Positions 56,701-63,621 of a DNA stretch of 64,000 nt are shown here, in pieces; position 1 is the stretch's first letter, and each line of letters opens with the position of its first letter. The notes under the pieces are model-generated. The model was given only the letters and a program-made list of their open reading frames with translations. It searched no databases and had not been told where the DNA came from. The translations under genes and the position numbers were made by a program. The stretch spans positions 62,001 to 126,000 of the forward strand of contig QPMI01000516.1 of the NCBI GenBank assembly GCA_004431415.1. The letters run 5' to 3'. This DNA is from Cyanophora paradoxa. Lineage: Eukaryota > Glaucocystophyceae > Cyanophorales > Cyanophoraceae.

Positions 56701-59700
56701 CGAGGTATTAAGTATAACCTCTACAGCATGGCGAGATATGTGAAAGTGGCAACTGGAGAAATAAGAACCATGCAATGGACCACCCCATTCTACCTTCTTG
56801 TCAATGATCAAGAGATTGTTGATACTGTTGATGAATCAATTGATGCATTGCAGGAGGTTCTCACTTCACCTGATAGTTGGAAGCTAGAAAACATCTTAAC
56901 AGTTCGCTTGCAGATTCTTACTTATCAGCCACTCGCAGGTAGCTCCTATATTGACCTCCCACCAGGAATAAAAAAGCGTAAAGCTGTGATTAATCCACAG
57001 AACAAAGATAATAAATGTTTCGCATGGGCGGTAACTATTGGACTACATCAACATGAGCTATCTCATAAACACCGATACGATGTAAAGCGATACAAGAAGT
57101 ATGAGAATGAGTTCAATTGGAATAAGTTTGAGTTCCCATTCAAGAATGATCCTCGTCAGTACGAACGAGCATCAAAAATGATTGGTCGACCAATCAATGT
57201 GTATATGGTCGATCGATCACATATCGTTCCAGTCCATATCTGTAAGGATCCATCTAAACAACATCTTACAATTGACATTCTTCTGTGGACTGTCAACGAA
57301 AAAACCCACTATGGTTACATTTCTAGCATGTCAAGGTTAATATCCAATTCGCACCATGGAACTCGCCATTTCTGTAAAGCTTGTTTGAGAGGGTTCACCA
57401 GTGAAACGGTATTGGAGACCCACATTAAACACAACAAGTGTTACGATCGACCAAATGCAACAGTTGACACAATGCCACCAAGCGGATCTAAGACCAAGTG
57501 GGACCCAAAGAGACATGTTGACAAGACTGTATGGCATCCAATGTTTGTTGTTGCTGACTTTGAATGTATATTGCAAAAGGTGGATGAGACACGAGGTGAA
57601 AACACTGCAGTCTACCAGAAACACATTCCCAGTGGATACAAAATCATGGTTATCCACAACGATGAGATTATCAAACAGGTATTGTATCGAAAGGAGAACC
57701 CAGAGAACGATGATGAGGTTACACAGCACTTTATGGAGACACTGAAAACGATTGAATCCGATTTACTTGAGAAGCTTAGACATGTTGCACCAATGGTTAT
57801 GGAACAATGGCACAAAGAGGATTACAGAGATTCTGTTGCTTGCTACATCTGTGGAGATGAGTTTGGAGCTACTGTAACCGATGATAATGGTAACACATAT
57901 CAAGTTAAAAAGGTTAGAGACCACGACCACGTTACAGGAGACTACATTGGAGCAGCTTGCAATACTTGCAATCTGAAACGAAAGATCAATCCAAAGATCC
58001 CAGTTGTGTTCCACAATCTAAAAGGTTACGATGGACACTATATTCTGAAGGCTTTGAATTTCAATGAACCTGGTAAGGAAATTCGTTGCATTGCCCAGAA
58101 TTTTGAGAAGTTCATAGCATTCGATATGGGACCATACAAGTTCATGGACTCTCTGAATTTCATGGCTTCGAGCCTTGATGGTCTGGTAAAGAATCTCAGT
58201 AAGAATAATTTCAAATTCACCAATGAGTGGTGTGATTCTGTAAATTATTCACAGGAACAGCGAGAGCTACTGATGCAAAAGGGACACTTCCCTTACGATT
58301 ACCTGGATAGCTTCAAGAAACTCAGTGAGACCCAATTACCTCCCAAAGAAGCTTTCTACTCGAAACTCAATGATACTGAATTGAGTGATTCTGACTACAA
58401 GCATTGCCAGATGGTATGGGATGCTTTCAACTGCAAGACTCTCGGAGATTATCACGATATCTATCTTGCTACTGATGTTGCTCTGCTTGCTGACGTTTTC
58501 AATACATTCCGCAATGTTTGCTACAGTAATTATAAGATCGATCCTATTCATTTCATTTCAGCCCCTCACCTGTCGTGGTTCGCGATGTTGAAATATACAG
58601 GTGTGGAGTTGGAGCAATTGAGTGACCCTGAAATGTATAGATTCTTTGAACTTGGAATTCGTGGAGGTGTTTGCATGGTTCCCAATCGTTATGCAGAGGC
58701 TAATAACCCCTACATGAAGTCTTATGATCCATCAAAGTCAACAAAGTATATCACCACATGGGATGCCAACAATCTGTATGGGAAAGCGATGAGTTTCAAG
58801 CTACCCAGAGGTGGATTTGAGTGGATTGATGACATCGAGAATTTCGATTATATGGACTTTAATGTGGAAGGTGATAGAGGTGCAACTTTGGAGGTTGACT
58901 TGGAATATCCAGAACACCTACACGATCTTCACAGTGATTTACCTCTTGCTCCCGAATCTCTAATAATCACAAAGTCTATGATATCACCAACACAACTAGC
59001 CATGATTGGTGAGGAAAAATTACCCCAGACTCGTAAGTTAGTTCCCAATCTGATGGACAAGACCAATTACATCCTACACATCAAAAACTTGCAGTACTAC
59101 ATCTCAAAAGGATTGAAGGTAACAAAGGTTCATCGTGGGATTATGTATGATCAATCTGAGTGGCTGAGACCATACATTGATTTCAATACCGGACTGCGGA
59201 CGCAAGCTCGTAATGATTTCGAGAAAGATTTCTACAAACTCATGAATAACTCAGTTTTCGGAAAGACCATGGAGAACGTTCGCAAGCGAAGTAACATAAA
59301 GCTTTGCAACGATCCGAGGGTGCAGCTCAAACACAACGGCAATCCATTGTTGAAGACAGTGAAGATTATCAATGAGAATCTTACTGCTTTAGAGTTCTAT
59401 AAGGGTTCTATTATGTTGGATAAACCCATTTATGTTGGTCAGGCTATCTTGGATCTGTCCAAACTAATCATGTATCGTTTCCATTACGATTACATCATGG
59501 TGAAGTATGGACCTGGATCAGCCAAGCTGCTCATGACTGATACAGATTCCCTGTATTATCTGATTGAGACTGACGATATCTACAAAGACATGATTGAGGA
59601 TTCTCATTGGTTTGATCAGTCTGATTACAGCAAATCCCACATCTGTTACAACCCTAAAAATAAAAAGGTTCCCGGTTTGTTCAAGGATGATTGTGGTGAT

Positions 59701-62700
59701 TATCTCGTTACAAGGTTTGCTGGTTACAAACCAAAAGCATACTCCTACGAGAAGGAGTTGAATGTTAAGGCTCTGGGATCAGAAGAAAATGTAAAACAGG
59801 TGATTGCTGACAAGTTGAAGGATTTGTTAAGAGTGAAGTCGAATGCTACGGAAGCTGATGTTATTGATAGTAAGGTTAAGAAGTTGAAGGGAGTTCAGCG
59901 GTCAGTAGTGCAGAATAGGTTAGAGTTCCTACAATTCTACAACACTGTCATGTATCCAATGAAGGAGCGGGAGAAAGTAACAGTTCGAGGTTTCCGATCA
60001 AAGAACCACGAGGTAACAACGCAGGAAATGAAGAAAAGGGCATTCAATGCGCTCGATACTAAGAGGTATCTTTGTGAGGACCTCTATACTACTCTTGCGA
60101 TTGGACACTATAAAACAAAAACAACACTATAATAAGGATGGACCAGGTTCTGAGTTATACCAAGTATCGACAGAAATTGATTAAAGAAGGTATCACATTT
60201 GATGAGGAAGAACTAAGAAAGCGTTTTAAAAATCAAGAGCTTGAGCAGATCTTTAAGAAGCCCAAAAAGCAAAAGTCTTTCTTGCGGATCATTGCTCCAC
60301 CCAATTCCTTTCAGGTTGATGTGATTTATTTCAAAAGCTACAAGACAGCAACACATGGAGTGGATAGGATGCTGGGATTTGTCGATATATTGAGTCGGAA
60401 AGCATTTGTATACCCTTTCAAGCCAAAGGATTCGAAAATCGATATTTTCAACAGGTTCAAAGTTGAGGCAGGCAAGGTTAGTGCTATCTCAGGAGACAAT
60501 GAGTTCTCTGCTGAGATTTATAGGAAATGGTGTGAGGAAAACAATGTTACACTCTACACTGATGTAGCTAAGAATGACCACATCACAGTAGGTGATAAAC
60601 TTGGTATTATCGATAGGTTCACCAGAACTTTTAAACAATATTTGAGAAAAGCAATAGTTTCGAGTGGGAACCCAAAATGGACTGATTATTACAAACAGGT
60701 TCTGGCAACTTACAACAACAGTCCACACACTTCCCTAAAGAATGATTCACCCAATGCAGTGTATGGGAATAACGAGAAAGAATCGTTCATATATTTGCGT
60801 GATGCATTGCATAACAAACGTATTAAAGAAGGTAGCCCAACAGTAAAGGAGGGAGATTATGTTCGAGCTGTAACTGAAAAGAAGACTTTCGATAAAGAAG
60901 GAGCAAGATACAGCAAACAAGTGTATAAAGTAGCAGGCAAGGTAGGTAATCGATTTAGTTTATTGGAAGAGAATGAGGGAGAGAGTCCAAAGGAAGTAAA
61001 ACGAAACTTTAAACTGAACGAGTTGCAAAAAGTAGATAAGGCAGCAATTGTTAAGATTCCCACACAGAAGCGTGTGGAGCGAGTGAAAAAAACAACGAAG
61101 GTGAATAGATTAGTAGCAAAAGAGGGTATCAAGCCCAATAGGAGCAAAGTAGTTAGGAAGAGGTATAATTTAAGAAGCGGATTGACTAGGCGTTAGGTTG
61201 TGAGGTATGAACCATCTTTCGATTCAACAATTTTCGTGATAGGTCTGAACACTTTGAAAATTTCTTTATTATGGATTCCTTTAACATACCAACCCTTATG
61301 AATGGGGTCCCATCTGAGACCATAAGATTTCGCTAATTGGATATCTTTGAAAGCTACCTGACAATACATTTTAACATTAATGTATTTGATTTCGTCTTCT
61401 GTTAGTTTTCGGAATTCTTTGAAGATCTCACTGTTTTCATCTTCAACAAACCATAGCTTCTTTTCAAAATCCCATTTTGCTCCTTTTGATTTCACCAATT
61501 CACGATCGTCATATCGAGAGAAAATGTAAAAGCGTTGTTGTGGCTTGGTTTCCATTTTTATTCAGATTATCAGATTATTTTTATATGAAACAATCAATGA
61601 GGAATAACCGAGATTATGATATAACATCGATTGTTGTTACTGAGGCTTACTGAGATTTTACGTTTTGTTTTGTGTGGTTACTGTGAATGGTTTGTTTTTT
61701 ATTTGGTTTTGTCGAAACGTTTGTGGAATATCGAAAAGTTTAAAGTTTATTCGATTTTATTACCATATATAATTTCGTGGGGCAGTATGCCCAATTTACA
61801 TTTTTTTGACGCAGGTTGAGGAAGCGTGTATACTGCGGTTCCCGTACAGCTACCCGGCCATGATCGCGATCAGCCGGCGCAATCCGCAGAGCCGCAGATT
61901 CGAACGGATCCATGAACGCATAATTTGATTCGAGCCGCAGCGCACCTGGACGTGCATGCTGCGGATGCTGTCCACAGTGTGCGACTCGACTGGATGTAGA
62001 AGATGCGATTCACTGGCGCAGAATAAACCACCGCCATGACGTTACTCGAGCCTGTAGAGAGCACGCACACGTTACATTGCAGCCGGATATCGACCACAGC
62101 AAGCCTTTTATTTTCGGGTACTCAATCTACACAGAACGCGCACTGATCCAGTCCGACGACGTCCAGGTGCTGCCGCTGAGCGACAGGCGGCGAATCCGGT
62201 CGTTGCCCTGCCAGGCGCTGGCGTGAGCTTGAGCGGAGACGGACAGAATTCATTCTTTTGCCCCCGATCGCGAGTCCCCTGCGACCCTATATCTATGCAC
62301 CGTGTCCGCGACGAACAGTCGGGATGCGGAACTCGCAGTGACGCCGCTCAATGTGCTGTGCGAGACAGTGTTAATGGCCTATGGTCGAATTCCGGATAGT
62401 TTGCTGCAATATGAAGTACAATATGCAGCGCGCACTCGTACATAGCACTCGTCCCGGCGCCGTTGTCGCTGCCTGAAGCCGATATTAATAATGGGCTCAG
62501 ACAGAATGCGGTGATGTTTGATTTTGATTTAATTTTGATTTTGCCAGTTGGGCTCTCGTCTTCAGAGGCCTCTTAAATTACGACGTCGCAGACACGCAGA
62601 ATCGTGCACCGGTGCTAGAAGGGGAGAGTCGCCCGGAGATGAGTGCCGAGGTGCAGGTGCCGTCGACGCGAAACACGCCGGACACCGTGACGACGTACAG

Positions 62701-63583
62701 GTTCGAGTCGAAAGTGCTGTAGTGAGCGGCTGCGGAAGGGCACGGTTTCGATTTTAGTTTAAGACATATGTACATTGTTTACAGGCCTTTTTTCGATGGC
62801 GAACCTCGGATCGTGCTAAAGACTGCATTCGAGCCCGTTCCTGATCGATATCATGGGCGGAGCGGCGCGTCGACGTCAGAGTTTTAGAGAATCGGCGAAT
62901 AATTAATTAAAATAGATCAGGGGCAAATAGTGCCAGCGTTGTGGCGTTAATGACGCGCACCTGCGACCGAAGTTGCGGTGGAGGAGGCAGATCTTCCGAC
63001 ACAGAACGCAGAGGCCCCAGGAGACAGGCCGCTCAGCGCACTCGGAACGCCGGCCGGCGTCGGCGAAATTTGCAGGATAGCTCGTCGAATTTGAACGCTA
63101 GCGCCAGAGTCTGCTCGACCATCATGTGAATGACTCGTGATTGGTGAATTCTTATCATACAGTCAAAGTTTTCTACGAAATACGCATACACGCGCGCGCG
63201 CACCCCTGATCTCGGAGGATTTAACGCTCTCAGCGACCGAAATCGAATTATCCAGGGAATTGTCGAGCACAGTTGCGCCAGCGCCGTTCCATAATATTAA
63301 TGCTAGGGACGCCGCGAAGATGGCGAGAAACAGTGCTGCGAGCGCGGCGCCTCTGCTTGAACCTACGAAGGAGCATTTAGATGAGGCCAAATCATTTGAA
63401 TTAAAATTAATTATAAAGTAATATTCTGCCAAATCGTGCGCATGCGCACATGCGTATGCTCGCGTTACCCACGCGCCTGCCGCGATTGCGCTTATCCGCG
63501 GCCTGACCCGTGCACTTGTCGACGGCTTCGCTGCTGCAGCTGGTGCCGCCGACGCCTCCGCTGTCGTTGCTGCTGCAGCTGGT

Positions 63584-63621
<38 letters not shown>

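Larger units (their letters stand above)
50424..61807. mobile_element. Polinton/Maverick-type (polintovirus-like) element, 11,384 bp
   Basis: Bounded by 175-bp terminal inverted repeats and a 5-bp target duplication. Visibly more AT-rich than the host, with intron-free genes. Gene order: packaging ATPase and major capsid protein on the minus strand; minor capsid protein, two unknown ORFs, protein-primed PolB and rve integrase on the plus strand; a DUF5710-like ORF on the minus strand at the right end. PolB plus rve integrase plus a capsid morphogenesis module defines Polintons. No adenovirus-type maturation protease was found. At 11.4 kb it is short for the group. It interrupts a coding exon of the host receptor gene. 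The near-identical TIRs suggest a fairly recent insertion, while the ATPase frameshift suggests the copy may not be autonomous as a virus. Confidence 0.93.

Noticed and set aside
56152-56811. 219-codon minus-strand ORF under PolB
   Set aside because: Shadow of the Lys/Glu-rich coiled region of PolB; hydrophobic Leu/Ser strings arise from its complement.
50424-61807. Virophage or retrovirus identity for the element
   Set aside because: The rve integrase alone could suggest a retroelement, but there is no reverse transcriptase or LTR. Protein-primed PolB with TIRs and a capsid module fits Polintons. A virophage-type primase-helicase is absent.
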